A DNA stretch of 61,349 nt from NCBI GenBank assembly GCA_018673955.1, contig JABHBJ010000058.1:1-61349 (forward strand). Reading direction: 5' to 3'. Position numbers and translations under genes: made by a program. The notes under the pieces were generated by a model. It worked only from the letters and a program-made list of their open reading frames with translations. It was not told the origin of the DNA and made no database searches. The first letter of the stretch is position 1. Each line of letters begins with the position of its first letter. The DNA comes from Chloroflexota bacterium (GTDB taxonomy: Bacteria > Chloroflexota > Dehalococcoidia > Lucifugimonadales > Lucifugimonadaceae). Shown here piece by piece: positions 8,960 through 17,549 of this stretch.

Positions 8960-10159
8960 TTGAACACTTTCTCTCAAGAAGACAATCTAGACATTTCTAA
9001 GTCCTCACCTACACCCGCAGACTCGCCTTTAGCCAATAACGACCTCTCGGGTCTGATCCAGTTCGGTCTCACTGAGGCTGCGAACGACCAGTTTACGGCG
9101 ATTATCCTTAAAGACTCCGACCTCGTTCCCGGGCGCGTCGCTAGAGTCGACGGTATCTCTACGTTCGTTCAGACGGCTTCGGTCGACTATCGAGCAGTCA
9201 GTACTTTCGCCCGTATTGCCCATAAAGACGAGGCTGAAATCGAACCTGCACAACCGACGGTTGGAGACTGGGTTCTAGTTCGTCTGGGCGAAGATCAGAA
9301 TCCCGACGAAATCGAACTAGTTCTTCCACGTATCTCGCTACTCAGCAGGAAGCGAGTTATGCGAGGGAAAGAGCAGGGCGATGAGCAGATCCTCGCTTCA
9401 AATATCAACACGGTGTTCGTTGTTCAGGCGGCGACGTATTTCAACCCGAGTCGACTCGAACGAGAGATTGCTCTGGTTTGGGGTAGTGGGGCAACCCCGG
9501 TTGTGGTTATTACGAAAATCGACCTGCTCGAAGAGGGGCAAGACTCGACAGGAACTGTCGCACAGGCGAAGGAATCGGCTCCGGGTGTGGAGGTTTTCGC
9601 TGCCAGCGGAATAACTGGCGACGGCACAGAGTCTCTTCGTAAATACACTGAAGCCGGAACGACTGTCGTACTTATCGGTGCTTCAGGAGTCGGGAAATCG
9701 ACTCTCGTGAACCAACTGATGGGTCAGCAAGCGATGGAGACCGCCGAGATTCGTGAATCCGACACACGAGGTCGGCATACTACGGTCACTCGTCAGTTGT
9801 TGCGGCTTCCTAACGGTGGAGTGCTAATCGATACTCCCGGTATTCGGACGATCGGGCTCGTGTCGGGCAGTGAAAATGCGTTGGCAAAGACGTTCTCGGA
9901 TGTCGAAGAATATATGTGGAAATGTCGATTCAGTGACTGCGGTCACGGTGGCGAGCCGGGCTGTGCAATTGCCGAGGCGATCAAGGGTGGCAAGCTCTCA
10001 CAAACTCGGTTTGATTCGTATATGCGTATGGGCCGAGAGCTGCAATTGGAAGAGACTAAGCGCGACGCTGCTGCTAAAACCGATAATCAGCGAAGGATGA
10101 AGGTGGTGGCAAAGACGAATCGACAGCGCGCTAAAGCGGAAAAACGAGAGAAATACTGA
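8960..10159 (+). CDS. rsgA: ribosome small subunit-dependent GTPase A
   Basis: RsgA is the late 30S assembly GTPase with a circularly permuted G domain. In this 399-residue protein the OB-fold precedes G4 (TKID, 185-188). G1 comes later as GASGVGKST (240-248), then G3 as DTPG (301-304), the permuted order expected. The C-terminal zinc site is C332, C337, H339, C345. An N-terminal extension of about 40 residues and a Lys/Arg-rich tail are present. Start is TTG 8960 with AAGGA nine bases upstream. It sits between the E1 and E2 genes of pyruvate dehydrogenase. Confidence 0.95.
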   Translation: MNTFSQEDNLDISKSSPTPADSPLANNDLSGLIQFGLTEAANDQFTAIILKDSDLVPGRVARVDGISTFVQTASVDYRAVSTFARIAHKDEAEIEPAQPTVGDWVLVRLGEDQNPDEIELVLPRISLLSRKRVMRGKEQGDEQILASNINTVFVVQAATYFNPSRLEREIALVWGSGATPVVVITKIDLLEEGQDSTGTVAQAKESAPGVEVFAASGITGDGTESLRKYTEAGTTVVLIGASGVGKSTLVNQLMGQQAMETAEIRESDTRGRHTTVTRQLLRLPNGGVLIDTPGIRTIGLVSGSENALAKTFSDVEEYMWKCRFSDCGHGGEPGCAIAEAIKGGKLSQTRFDSYMRMGRELQLEETKRDAAAKTDNQRRMKVVAKTNRQRAKAEKREKY

Positions 10160-10316
10160 TAGCAGAAAATGGCTAGAGACCGCTGAATGATCGGCATTTT
10201 TCAGCATCTTTGTCGAATTGTTGTGTAACCTCTATCAACGGGTCTTTTAAGGTCCGTATGGTGAGCGCACCAAACCAACGATTTTTACGAGCAATCGTTC
10301 CTGCAGGAGTCCGAAT

Positions 10317-11561
10317 TTGATTAGCGAAGTGACTATGCCCTCAATGGGTGCCGACATGACCGAGGGCACCATCGCCAAGTGGCTTAAGGCCGAAGGCGAC
10401 TCGATTAGCCGTGGGGACAAAATCGCAGAGATCGAGACTGACAAGACTGTTGTCGAGATGGAAGCATATGCCGAAGGTCTCCTTCGCAAGATAGTAGTTC
10501 CTGAAGGAACGCTCGTACAAGTTGGCACGATTATCGCTTTCATCGGTGACCCCGGTGATGATATTCCCGATATTCCTGAAGCGGATCCTGCGGCTGAAGC
10601 TCCGAAAGTTGAAGCTACAGGTGCTGCTTCTACTCCAGCACCTGTTCAACAGGCCGCTCCAACTCCTGCGCTTGCTCCAGTAGCAGTCGCGCCGGGTGGT
10701 CGAGTCAAAGCTTCTCCTATCGCTCGTAAACTTGCCGAAGAAAAAGGCTTCGATATCTCCAGTATTACAGGAACCGGACCTGGAGGGCGAATTACGAAGA
10801 CCGACGTTGAGAATTTCACTCCTTCACCCGCGTTCGCTGCTTCAGGCGGTCGGGCTCCAGTGATAATGGACGGGTCGGACACGCCTTTGTCGTCGATGCG
10901 ACAGGCGATCGCTCGAGTCACAGTCAAGTCGAAGACAGAAAGCCCTCACTACTATGTGACGCACGAAGTAAACATGGGACCTGCAATGACCTTCCGAGCG
11001 CAGCTCAATGAGGCATTGGTAGACGATGGCGAACGGGTTTCTGTAAACGACATGGTGCTACGGGCGGTGACAATCGCTTTGCTCAAGCACCCGAAGTGGA
11101 ACTCGTCGTTCGATGGCGACAAACTCATTGGTCACTCCGAGATCAACTTAGGTGTGGCTATCGCACTTGAAGAGGGACTGATTGTTCCTGCAGTCGTTGG
11201 CATTCATAACATGTCGTTGATCGAGATTTCACGAGCAGTTCGTGATCTTGGTAATCGGGCTCGTGGTGAAGGCGGTTCGCTGACTCAAGCCGAGATGACT
11301 TCCGGTACGTTCGGAACATCGAACCTCGGTATGTTCGGAACCGATACTTTCGCAGCGATCATCGTTCCACCAAATGCCGGGATCATCGCTGTTGGGGCTG
11401 TAAAAGAGAAGCCCATTGTCAAAGACGGTCAGATCGTTATTGGCAAGACCATGCAGGCTACGATCTCGGCAGATCACCGCGTTGGTGATGGGGCAGAGGC
11501 TGCGATTCTGATGGGTGAATTCCAGAAGGCACTGGAAAACCCTGCTCGCCTAATGCTGTAG
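10317..11561 (+). CDS. pdhC: dihydrolipoamide acetyltransferase, E2 component of pyruvate dehydrogenase
   Basis: The 414-residue E2 has one N-terminal lipoyl domain with the acceptor Lys43 in EIETDKTVVEMEA. An Ala/Pro-rich linker follows, then a peripheral-subunit binding domain (VKASPIARKLAEEKGFDIS through GPGGRITKTDVE). The C-terminal catalytic domain ends with SADHRVGDGAEA, carrying the active-site His387 and Asp391. Start is TTG 10317 with AGGAG seven bases upstream; no nearer ATG leaves the lipoyl domain intact. It presumably works with PdhA and PdhB upstream. The E3 subunit must be encoded elsewhere. Confidence 0.95.
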   Translation: MISEVTMPSMGADMTEGTIAKWLKAEGDSISRGDKIAEIETDKTVVEMEAYAEGLLRKIVVPEGTLVQVGTIIAFIGDPGDDIPDIPEADPAAEAPKVEATGAASTPAPVQQAAPTPALAPVAVAPGGRVKASPIARKLAEEKGFDISSITGTGPGGRITKTDVENFTPSPAFAASGGRAPVIMDGSDTPLSSMRQAIARVTVKSKTESPHYYVTHEVNMGPAMTFRAQLNEALVDDGERVSVNDMVLRAVTIALLKHPKWNSSFDGDKLIGHSEINLGVAIALEEGLIVPAVVGIHNMSLIEISRAVRDLGNRARGEGGSLTQAEMTSGTFGTSNLGMFGTDTFAAIIVPPNAGIIAVGAVKEKPIVKDGQIVIGKTMQATISADHRVGDGAEAAILMGEFQKALENPARLML

Positions 11562-11672
11562 GCATAGGCACGAACTTATGATCAATATGTGATCCTCGCT
11601 TATTCGGCGGTCATGTAACAACGAACATCCAACTCTCTGCGTGATTGCAGGGCAGTCGATAGGCCACGGACG

Positions 11673-13292
11673 ATGTACGTACGGGAAACATTTAGCACTG
11701 AGGAACGAGCGGTACTAAGCCGGTTTTTCACGAACATCGATGATCCTGTTTTTGCTCTTATCAACCTCCCTGAGGTCGTAAAAGGCGCACTATTCGCACG
11801 CTATAGTCGTTCCCCTAAATCGTTGCGTCGACTGTTTCTTGATGAGTTCTACGATCAGCCAGAAGTGCCGGTTGAAGAGCTTTCGGAAGATTCTGATAGC
11901 CAACAACTGGTATCGCTCAATCGTGCGGAAGGTCTGTATGACCGAGTGTTCTCGCAGTACGGTGATGACTCGGTAGCTCAGCTTGGCGGAGCGCACATTG
12001 CGTGTGAGCAAGCATCAAACATTCTGACGAAAGTGTTGGAATGGGGTCGGCTCGCTGCGTACCTTGAGCAGTCGACTCGGTACATCTATTACGATCAGAA
12101 ACTGGGTGGTAAATATCGCTACGCCGCCCCTCCCGAGATTGCGACCGGGCTTCTCGCTGACGAGTACACGAAAACGATGGATTGGTTGTTCGATGAATAC
12201 TCGAAGTTAGTTCACGTTTGTGCTCCGTACTTTGAAAATCAGTTCCCTCGTCAGGATGGCGATTCTAGGTTAATTTATACCGCCTCGATTCGCGCCAAGG
12301 CGTGCGATTCGGCGCGCGGGCTGTTGCCTGCTGCGACTACTTCTAACGTCGGCATTTTCGGATCGGGGCAGGCTTACGAATCTATGCTGATTCGAATGAA
12401 TAGTCACCCACTCGAAGAAGTCCGTGACTACGCTCGGATGATGTTGGAAGAGCTTCGTAAAGTAATTCCGTCATTCTTGAAGCGAGTTGATATTCCAGAT
12501 CGTGGCGGTGTGTGGTCGGACTATTTTCAAGAGAACCACGAAGCAATGGAGCGTATCGCAGCGAGCATCGATACAGAGCCTGATGGAATCGACGAAGTCA
12601 CTTTGGTCGATTGGGATCACGACGCTGAAAACAAGATCATAGCGGCTGCTCTATATCCCCATTTAGATCTACCCGACACGCAACTGCAAGCCATCGTCAA
12701 CGATATGAGCGTTGCTGATAAAGCAGAGGTGCTTCGGTCTTACGCGGGTGATCGGCAAAATCGTAGGCACAAGCCCGGACGGGGGATGGAACGATCGTTC
12801 TATCGCTTCGACGTTCTATCCGACTTTGGTAGCTTCCGAGATTTGCAGCGTCACCGAATGATGACTATCGATTGGCAGCGGTTGGGAGTTAAGCACGGTT
12901 ATTCGACTCCTCCTGCGATCGAAGAGGTTGGATGGACTCAGCGCTGGGACGATGCCATGGGGCGTATGAGCGACTTCCATCAGAGCGTGCTTGATGAACA
13001 TGGTTCTGACGTATCTCAGTATGTTGTGCCGTTCGGTTTCAAGCTTCGCTACTCGATGCAGTTCAACGTTCGTGAGGCATTCCATATGCTGGAGCTTCGT
13101 ACTGCGCAGCAGGGACATCCAGACTACCGCCGAGTCTGTCAGATTATGCATAGCCTGATTCGCGACAAGGCAGGGCACAAAGCACTTGCCGGTGCGATGA
13201 CTTACGTCGATCACGGTTCGTACGATCTTGAGCGGCTCGAAGCAGAACGAAGCGCCGAGAAGAAGCGACAGGCTTCGGCATCGACCGACTAG
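11673..13292 (+). CDS. long ThyX-family (flavin-dependent thymidylate synthase-like) protein
   Basis: At 539 residues this is more than twice the length of a canonical ThyX and appears to hold two ThyX-like halves. The first half carries EWGRLAAYLEQSTRYIYYD, which resembles the ThyX E-x-S-x-R-Y segment. The second carries FRDLQRHRMMTIDWQRL, matching the ThyX RHRxxS motif with Thr in place of Ser, and later LRYSMQFNVREAFHMLELR. Proteins of this size annotated as ThyX-like occur in several phyla. Whether it makes dTMP is uncertain because the motif is altered and neither half is complete. Its stop shares a CTAG with the stop of the convergent MFS gene. Confidence 0.8.
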   Translation: MYVRETFSTEERAVLSRFFTNIDDPVFALINLPEVVKGALFARYSRSPKSLRRLFLDEFYDQPEVPVEELSEDSDSQQLVSLNRAEGLYDRVFSQYGDDSVAQLGGAHIACEQASNILTKVLEWGRLAAYLEQSTRYIYYDQKLGGKYRYAAPPEIATGLLADEYTKTMDWLFDEYSKLVHVCAPYFENQFPRQDGDSRLIYTASIRAKACDSARGLLPAATTSNVGIFGSGQAYESMLIRMNSHPLEEVRDYARMMLEELRKVIPSFLKRVDIPDRGGVWSDYFQENHEAMERIAASIDTEPDGIDEVTLVDWDHDAENKIIAAALYPHLDLPDTQLQAIVNDMSVADKAEVLRSYAGDRQNRRHKPGRGMERSFYRFDVLSDFGSFRDLQRHRMMTIDWQRLGVKHGYSTPPAIEEVGWTQRWDDAMGRMSDFHQSVLDEHGSDVSQYVVPFGFKLRYSMQFNVREAFHMLELRTAQQGHPDYRRVCQIMHSLIRDKAGHKALAGAMTYVDHGSYDLERLEAERSAEKKRQASASTD

Positions 13293-14758
13293 TACTCTTT
13301 AGTTCTGGTCATGAACCACGCCGGGACCAACGCCACTGCCGATAAAATCGCTCCATAGAGATAGAAGCGGGTGAACACTGCCACACCTGCGTCAGTTGCA
13401 CTATTGATGATCTGCTGCTGTACTTCGGGGTCGAGAGAAAAAGCAGGAACGTCGGCGACCAGTTCGTGAAATTGAACAGTGCCCAATGCCGTCATCGCCG
13501 CAAGACCAGCAGTCATACCGACCATGCGGGAAATGCTAAGTAGTGATGATGCAGCCCCACTCTGATCAGACTGAACGCCAAACAGGGCGGTTTCGGCGAT
13601 GGGGGAGACCAACAAACCAAATCCAAGACCAGTGATTGCCAGGTGAATTGTTAGTGAGGGTTCAGCGATATCGACCGTCCAACTCGATAGAAGCAAGAAT
13701 CCGGCGGTCGTCAGGATCAATCCTGATAACGAAGGAATCCTAGCTCCCCAACGTTGGGTCATCACGCCGCCGACCACCGCACCCACGCCAATTGCCAGCG
13801 TCATACGGAGAAGTTGGAGTCCGCCTTCAAGTGGAGATTTTCCGAAGACCGACGCTGCCATTAGCGGAACAGTCACCATTCCTATAATCAAGACTGCGCC
13901 GATTAGGAAGTGTGTCGTGTTGGAGTAGTTGAACGACGGTAGTTTGAATAGTGACGGTGGAAACAATGGATCTCGAGATCGATTGTTCATCACGACCATC
14001 AGAAAGCCTAGGACCGTGGTGGCAGCCAAAGATCCAGCCATAAGAGCATCAGGATCGCCGATTCTGACGAGTCCGATCGTGAGAGTCGCCAGACCGGCTG
14101 CAAAAATCATGGCTGTCGGGATATCGACCTTCACTTTATTTCGCTTGCCCGGTGGATTTCGCATAATCCAGATCGACGCAATGATAGTGAACGGTATGTT
14201 CAACCAGAATGCCCATTCCCACGATAGCCAAGTCGTGATTCCGCCTCCCCAAAGTGGTCCGAAGACACCTCCAGCTTCCGCACTTGCACCGATTAGTCCG
14301 TAAGCGATGGCCCGATGCTTTCCATCGACGAGTTGTCCGGCAGCGGCGATAGAAATCGGAATTACTGCGCCACCTCCGATTGCCTGGAAAACTCTGGTGC
14401 CGATAAGCCAGTTGTACTCAGGTGCACCGCCGTAGAGCAATCGCGGAATGTCGGGAGATATGGCAACGAGCGCAGAACCGAGCGTGAAAACCGCCATCGC
14501 CAGCAAAAAGGCTTTTCGATAACCCGTTCTGTCTGATAGACGCCCCATAAGCGGCATCGCAGCAGTGTAACCGATGAGATAACCAGTGATCGACCACGAT
14601 GCACGGTCGAGTTCACTAACTCCGACTCGCAAATCAGCAAGCATGTCAGGCAGCAGAGTGACGACCACTGTTTGATCATCGGCAGCGATGAAGACGCCAA
14701 AGCAGAGCGGTAGTAGCAGCTTGTAGGGAGAAACAATTTGCCGAAGCCTGGTTAACAT
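13289..14758 (-). CDS. MFS transporter, DHA2 (EmrB/QacA) 14-TM type, P55-like
   Basis: The 489-residue membrane protein has about 14 hydrophobic segments. The motif-A loop is GRLSDRTGYRKAF after TM2, the TM1 region is AADDQTVVVTLLPDML, and the TM5 motif-C region is GASAEAGGVFGPLWGG. These fit drug:H+ antiporter family 2. It starts three bases after the stop of an LppX/LprAFG-type lipoprotein. That is the gene order of mycobacterial lprG-P55 (Rv1411c-Rv1410c), where the pair exports triacylated lipids and glycolipids. By analogy it may move lipids rather than drugs; this is inference. The 3' end overlaps the ThyX-like gene by four bases (CTAG). Confidence 0.88.
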   Translation of the reverse strand: MLTRLRQIVSPYKLLLPLCFGVFIAADDQTVVVTLLPDMLADLRVGVSELDRASWSITGYLIGYTAAMPLMGRLSDRTGYRKAFLLAMAVFTLGSALVAISPDIPRLLYGGAPEYNWLIGTRVFQAIGGGAVIPISIAAAGQLVDGKHRAIAYGLIGASAEAGGVFGPLWGGGITTWLSWEWAFWLNIPFTIIASIWIMRNPPGKRNKVKVDIPTAMIFAAGLATLTIGLVRIGDPDALMAGSLAATTVLGFLMVVMNNRSRDPLFPPSLFKLPSFNYSNTTHFLIGAVLIIGMVTVPLMAASVFGKSPLEGGLQLLRMTLAIGVGAVVGGVMTQRWGARIPSLSGLILTTAGFLLLSSWTVDIAEPSLTIHLAITGLGFGLLVSPIAETALFGVQSDQSGAASSLLSISRMVGMTAGLAAMTALGTVQFHELVADVPAFSLDPEVQQQIINSATDAGVAVFTRFYLYGAILSAVALVPAWFMTRTKEY

Positions 14759-14761
14759 AGG

Positions 14762-15496
14762 TTAAATCGGCGGTTCTAGGGTCGATGGTTCGTCGAATTT
14801 AAAGAGGGTTATGACTCTGATCGTCTCGGGTTCATCTTCAGCTTGAACTACGCCGGAAATTACGATCTTCTTGAGAAGATTTGACGATGAATCTATCGTG
14901 AGCAGTACGCTCGGCACTGCATCGGTATCGACCGAACCTACGAGGGCAGCGAGTGATTGTGCTGGAATTTTTCCTGATATCTGGGTATCGCCATTGCTAG
15001 ATTGGTCTTCACTTGGATAAGCCGCTTGTTGCGTGTCGCCAAGAATGTCGGAGACGAGATTCACGGGATCGAGAAATGCGAACGGGCTATCTTCAGGGGC
15101 GATTTCCGACCAAACGCCGGTGATGGGATTAGTCATCCAAGTCTGCTCGCCAATCACGACGGCTTCGACGCGGACAAACGCTCGGCCGATGTTGGCTTCT
15201 GCTTCGATGTCGAGACCGTTAGTTGCGACGAACCCGCCGGCGCGTGTTAGTTGCAAGGCGCCGGAAAGCGTTGTGTGACCTGATTCGTGCGTTAGTTGAA
15301 AACTAAAACTACCAAGGTTGGCCATTGATGATTTCGACCGGTCAACGATTTCATCGGCTGTGAGTTGCTGTGACGTGGTGGGGACTGGCGTCGGTTCTGA
15401 TTTAGTGCATCCGGACGAAAGCGAGATCAGCAGCATTAGCGCGGCTAACACTACAAATGATTTCGAGAAGTTTGAGCGGTTTTGAGATTGGGCCAT
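14762..15496 (-). CDS. LppX/LprAFG-family lipoprotein
   Basis: The 244-residue protein has a Lys/Arg-poor n-region, a hydrophobic core (FVVLAALMLLISL) and a lipobox ending SSGC with Cys30 as the lipidated residue. The mature part shows the LppX_LprAFG pattern: LTADEIVDRSKSSMANLGSF, then repeated beta strands (SFSFQLTHESGHTTLSGAL, IGEQTWMTNPITGVW) and a late IPAQSLAALVG segment. The family has a LolA-like half-barrel that binds acylated lipids outside the membrane. It is encoded directly before the DHA2 transporter with a three-base gap, so the two likely form one export unit. Confidence 0.85.
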   Translation of the reverse strand: MAQSQNRSNFSKSFVVLAALMLLISLSSGCTKSEPTPVPTTSQQLTADEIVDRSKSSMANLGSFSFQLTHESGHTTLSGALQLTRAGGFVATNGLDIEAEANIGRAFVRVEAVVIGEQTWMTNPITGVWSEIAPEDSPFAFLDPVNLVSDILGDTQQAAYPSEDQSSNGDTQISGKIPAQSLAALVGSVDTDAVPSVLLTIDSSSNLLKKIVISGVVQAEDEPETIRVITLFKFDEPSTLEPPI

Positions 15497-15571
15497 ATTC
15501 GAACTTGCGCCTTTGGATCAAATGTTCACATTACATCTAAATGAAGTTCGAGATAGTGAAAATAACGTGAC

Positions 15572-15694
15572 TTAAGGATCGCTGCAATCTCGCATGAAAC
15601 CACAGCTATCACATCTGAGTTTGCAATGAAGATCTACTAGCTCCGCGTCGCAGCGATCGCACAACCATATTTTCGTATCTGAATCGGTAGTCAT
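15572..15694 (-). CDS. small zinc-ribbon protein, 40 residues
   Basis: Reading the minus strand between two larger genes gives a 40-residue frame from ATG 15694 to TAA 15572. It contains WLCDRCDAELVDLHCKLRC and then CGFMRDCSDP. The cysteines are C12-x2-C15, C24, C28-x2-C31 and C37, with H23 also available. This gives a compact treble-clef or zinc-ribbon-like site. I recall short conserved proteins ending CG-x-x-RDCSDP in several phyla but cannot name a family with certainty. No strong ribosome site is visible. The dense Cys pattern in a short open frame makes a real gene likely. It lies between the lipoprotein and the anti-sigma gene, both on the same strand. Confidence 0.75.
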   Translation of the reverse strand: MTTDSDTKIWLCDRCDAELVDLHCKLRCDSCGFMRDCSDP

Positions 15695-15789
15695 CGATGT
15701 TGGCTCGCAATTTTCACTAGGTCTGCTGCGTCAGTCACCGCAGGAATTCATCGAATTCTAAGTATTCCCAGAACTGTTCACAGGGTTGA

Positions 15790-16842
15790 TCAGTTGGTTT
15801 GTGCAGACAGAACCATAATTCCTGTCGGATCGCTTCCGATTCCATTAACTCGTTCTTGAGTGACCATTACACTTGAGAAGAACCGAAGTGGTGCAGGTAG
15901 CAAGAATGCGATAGTCGCAGATCCGATTCCGCTTACCTCGAACTGAGCTACAGGTCGTGGGGCGCCGTTGCCCATAAGCCAGAGTGTGTAGGCGAATCCG
16001 GGTTGTGGCTGTTGAAGACCATGAACCTGAAATACGGCTTCGTTGCCTACTACTCGAACTGCGATGAGCCCTGAAGCAGCCGGTTCTGTGGTGGTGACCT
16101 GCGGAGTGTTGCTCGCGAGCCAGCTTTCGAGTTGGTAGTCCTCTTTCATTGCGACATAGGTGAGCCAGCTCTGGTCGCTTAGCGCTTGTCGCAGTGCATT
16201 ATTTACGATGGCAAGTTCAGAGACCATCTCTTCTTGGTGGACAACCATTTCGGTGGTTGCACCGAAGTCATCTTCCATGACTTTCATCTCAGATTTCATT
16301 TCGGCGACCCTGGTTTCAGCGTCGGTCAATGTGGTGGATAGTTCAGTCTGTAGGTTCGCAACTACTACCGATTCAGTGGCGAGGTTGGCTCGCAAGGTTT
16401 CGATCTCGTTGCCCAGTTGGTTATTCTGGTAGCCCAGCGTACCGCCAACTACGACTACAAGAACTGCTACGGCTGCTGAAACTGCGAATCCAGATTGGAA
16501 AGCGTGTTGCCACCAGGGAGTAGACCTGCTGATATTTTTCGTAGCTATATATTCGGCTACGACGTCTTGTAGTCGGGTAGGTTCACCTTGACCAGCTATC
16601 TCCATAATCCGAGTCTTCAGGCTGGCTGGCGGTTCGGCCGGAGGAACGGCGATCGCCAATAGATGGGCAGCTTCCGCAAGTTGTTCGAATTCTGCTTGAA
16701 CTTCAGGATCGTTTTCTATGAGATCTTCTACGGCTGTTCGTTCTTCGGCGTGGTCAAGTGCGCCAAGAACGTAGCCTGCGAGATTTTCGAACCTATGGTC
16801 CAAATTTTCGTTTGATTCCATATTGTCTTTAGTTTCGGTCAT
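15790..16842 (-). CDS. RskA-type anti-sigma factor
   Basis: The 350-residue membrane protein has an N-terminal cytoplasmic sigma-binding part (LAGYVLGALDHAEERTAVEDL, about 21-41) and one transmembrane segment (about 117-137, SGFAVSAAVAVLVVVVGGTL). A coiled-coil stretch of about 90 residues follows, and then an external RskA C-terminal domain (VHGLQQPQPGFAYTLWLMGN, VAQFEVSGIG). Its ATG overlaps the stop of the ECF sigma gene by four bases, the normal sigma/anti-sigma layout. The family holds its sigma factor until regulated proteolysis releases it. The long coiled coil between membrane and sensor domain is a notable insertion. Confidence 0.9.
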   Translation of the reverse strand: MTETKDNMESNENLDHRFENLAGYVLGALDHAEERTAVEDLIENDPEVQAEFEQLAEAAHLLAIAVPPAEPPASLKTRIMEIAGQGEPTRLQDVVAEYIATKNISRSTPWWQHAFQSGFAVSAAVAVLVVVVGGTLGYQNNQLGNEIETLRANLATESVVVANLQTELSTTLTDAETRVAEMKSEMKVMEDDFGATTEMVVHQEEMVSELAIVNNALRQALSDQSWLTYVAMKEDYQLESWLASNTPQVTTTEPAASGLIAVRVVGNEAVFQVHGLQQPQPGFAYTLWLMGNGAPRPVAQFEVSGIGSATIAFLLPAPLRFFSSVMVTQERVNGIGSDPTGIMVLSAQTN

Positions 16843-17450
16843 GCTTGCGCACCGATTTCAGCACTAAGTGCCGTGCGTAACTTTTTCAATGCCAACCGCA
16901 TTCGTGTTTTGACCGTGCCGAGCGGTTGGCCGGTTTTCATTGCAATTTCTGTTTGGGTTAGCCCTTTGAAATATGAGAGATCAACCACATGTTTTTGTTC
17001 TACAGGCAGTTTTTCCATTGCTGCACGGATCTGTAGGTACTCCGATTGAGCGACCGCCGCATCTGCAGGCGAAATATCACTAGATTGGATGTTCAGATGA
17101 TCGTCAATGTCGGTGTTTTCTCTGCTTCGATCGCGCTTTCGTTTTCTGAGTTCGTCTATCGTCCGGTTGTGGGCAATCGAGAACAACCAAGTAGTGAACT
17201 TGCCTTTTTTAGAGGTGTAAGAGGCTCCACGCCGCCACACGCTCATGAACACATCCTGTGTAACTTCTTCCGATCCGACAGGGTCGTTGAGCATTCGAAC
17301 TGCGAGAGCGAATACCCGCCGGCCGTACCTGTCGTACAACTCAGCGAGAGCCTGTCGATCTTTTTCACTGATCTTCGCAAGCAGTTCCAGATCTTCTAAT
17401 TCCTCGTAATTCAATTGGTTCATCTGTCCAATCAGGACCCGACCGACCAT
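16839..17450 (-). CDS. ECF RNA polymerase sigma factor, SigK/RpoE group
   Basis: The 203-residue protein has sigma region 2 (FALAVRMLNDPVGSEEVTQD then VFMSVWRRGASYTSKKGKF and TWLFSIAHNRTIDELRKRKR). It also has region 4 (MEKLPVEQKHVVDLSYFKGL then TQTEIAMKTGQPLGTVKTRM). The ATG at 17450 is the outermost start. An internal ATG at 17423 (MNQLNYEEL) is equally plausible because the conserved core only starts near DLELLAKI. It is translationally coupled to the RskA-like anti-sigma gene by an ATGA overlap. The stimulus is unknown. The lipoprotein/efflux pair and zinc ribbon immediately downstream could be regulon members. Confidence 0.93.
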   Translation of the reverse strand: MVGRVLIGQMNQLNYEELEDLELLAKISEKDRQALAELYDRYGRRVFALAVRMLNDPVGSEEVTQDVFMSVWRRGASYTSKKGKFTTWLFSIAHNRTIDELRKRKRDRSRENTDIDDHLNIQSSDISPADAAVAQSEYLQIRAAMEKLPVEQKHVVDLSYFKGLTQTEIAMKTGQPLGTVKTRMRLALKKLRTALSAEIGAQA

Positions 17451-17549
17451 GCATGTATTTGCCGTGCGCTAATACGTCTAGCCGTGCAGGTAACCAATAG
17501 AGAATACGTCAGGTTTAGCCAAGCGGTTTTGTGGCGGACCGTCAATTAT

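Noticed and set aside
10181-10204. GCTGAA/TTCAGC hairpin after rsgA as terminator
   Set aside because: The stem has only six pairs with a 12-base loop and the T-run is inside the loop rather than after the stem.
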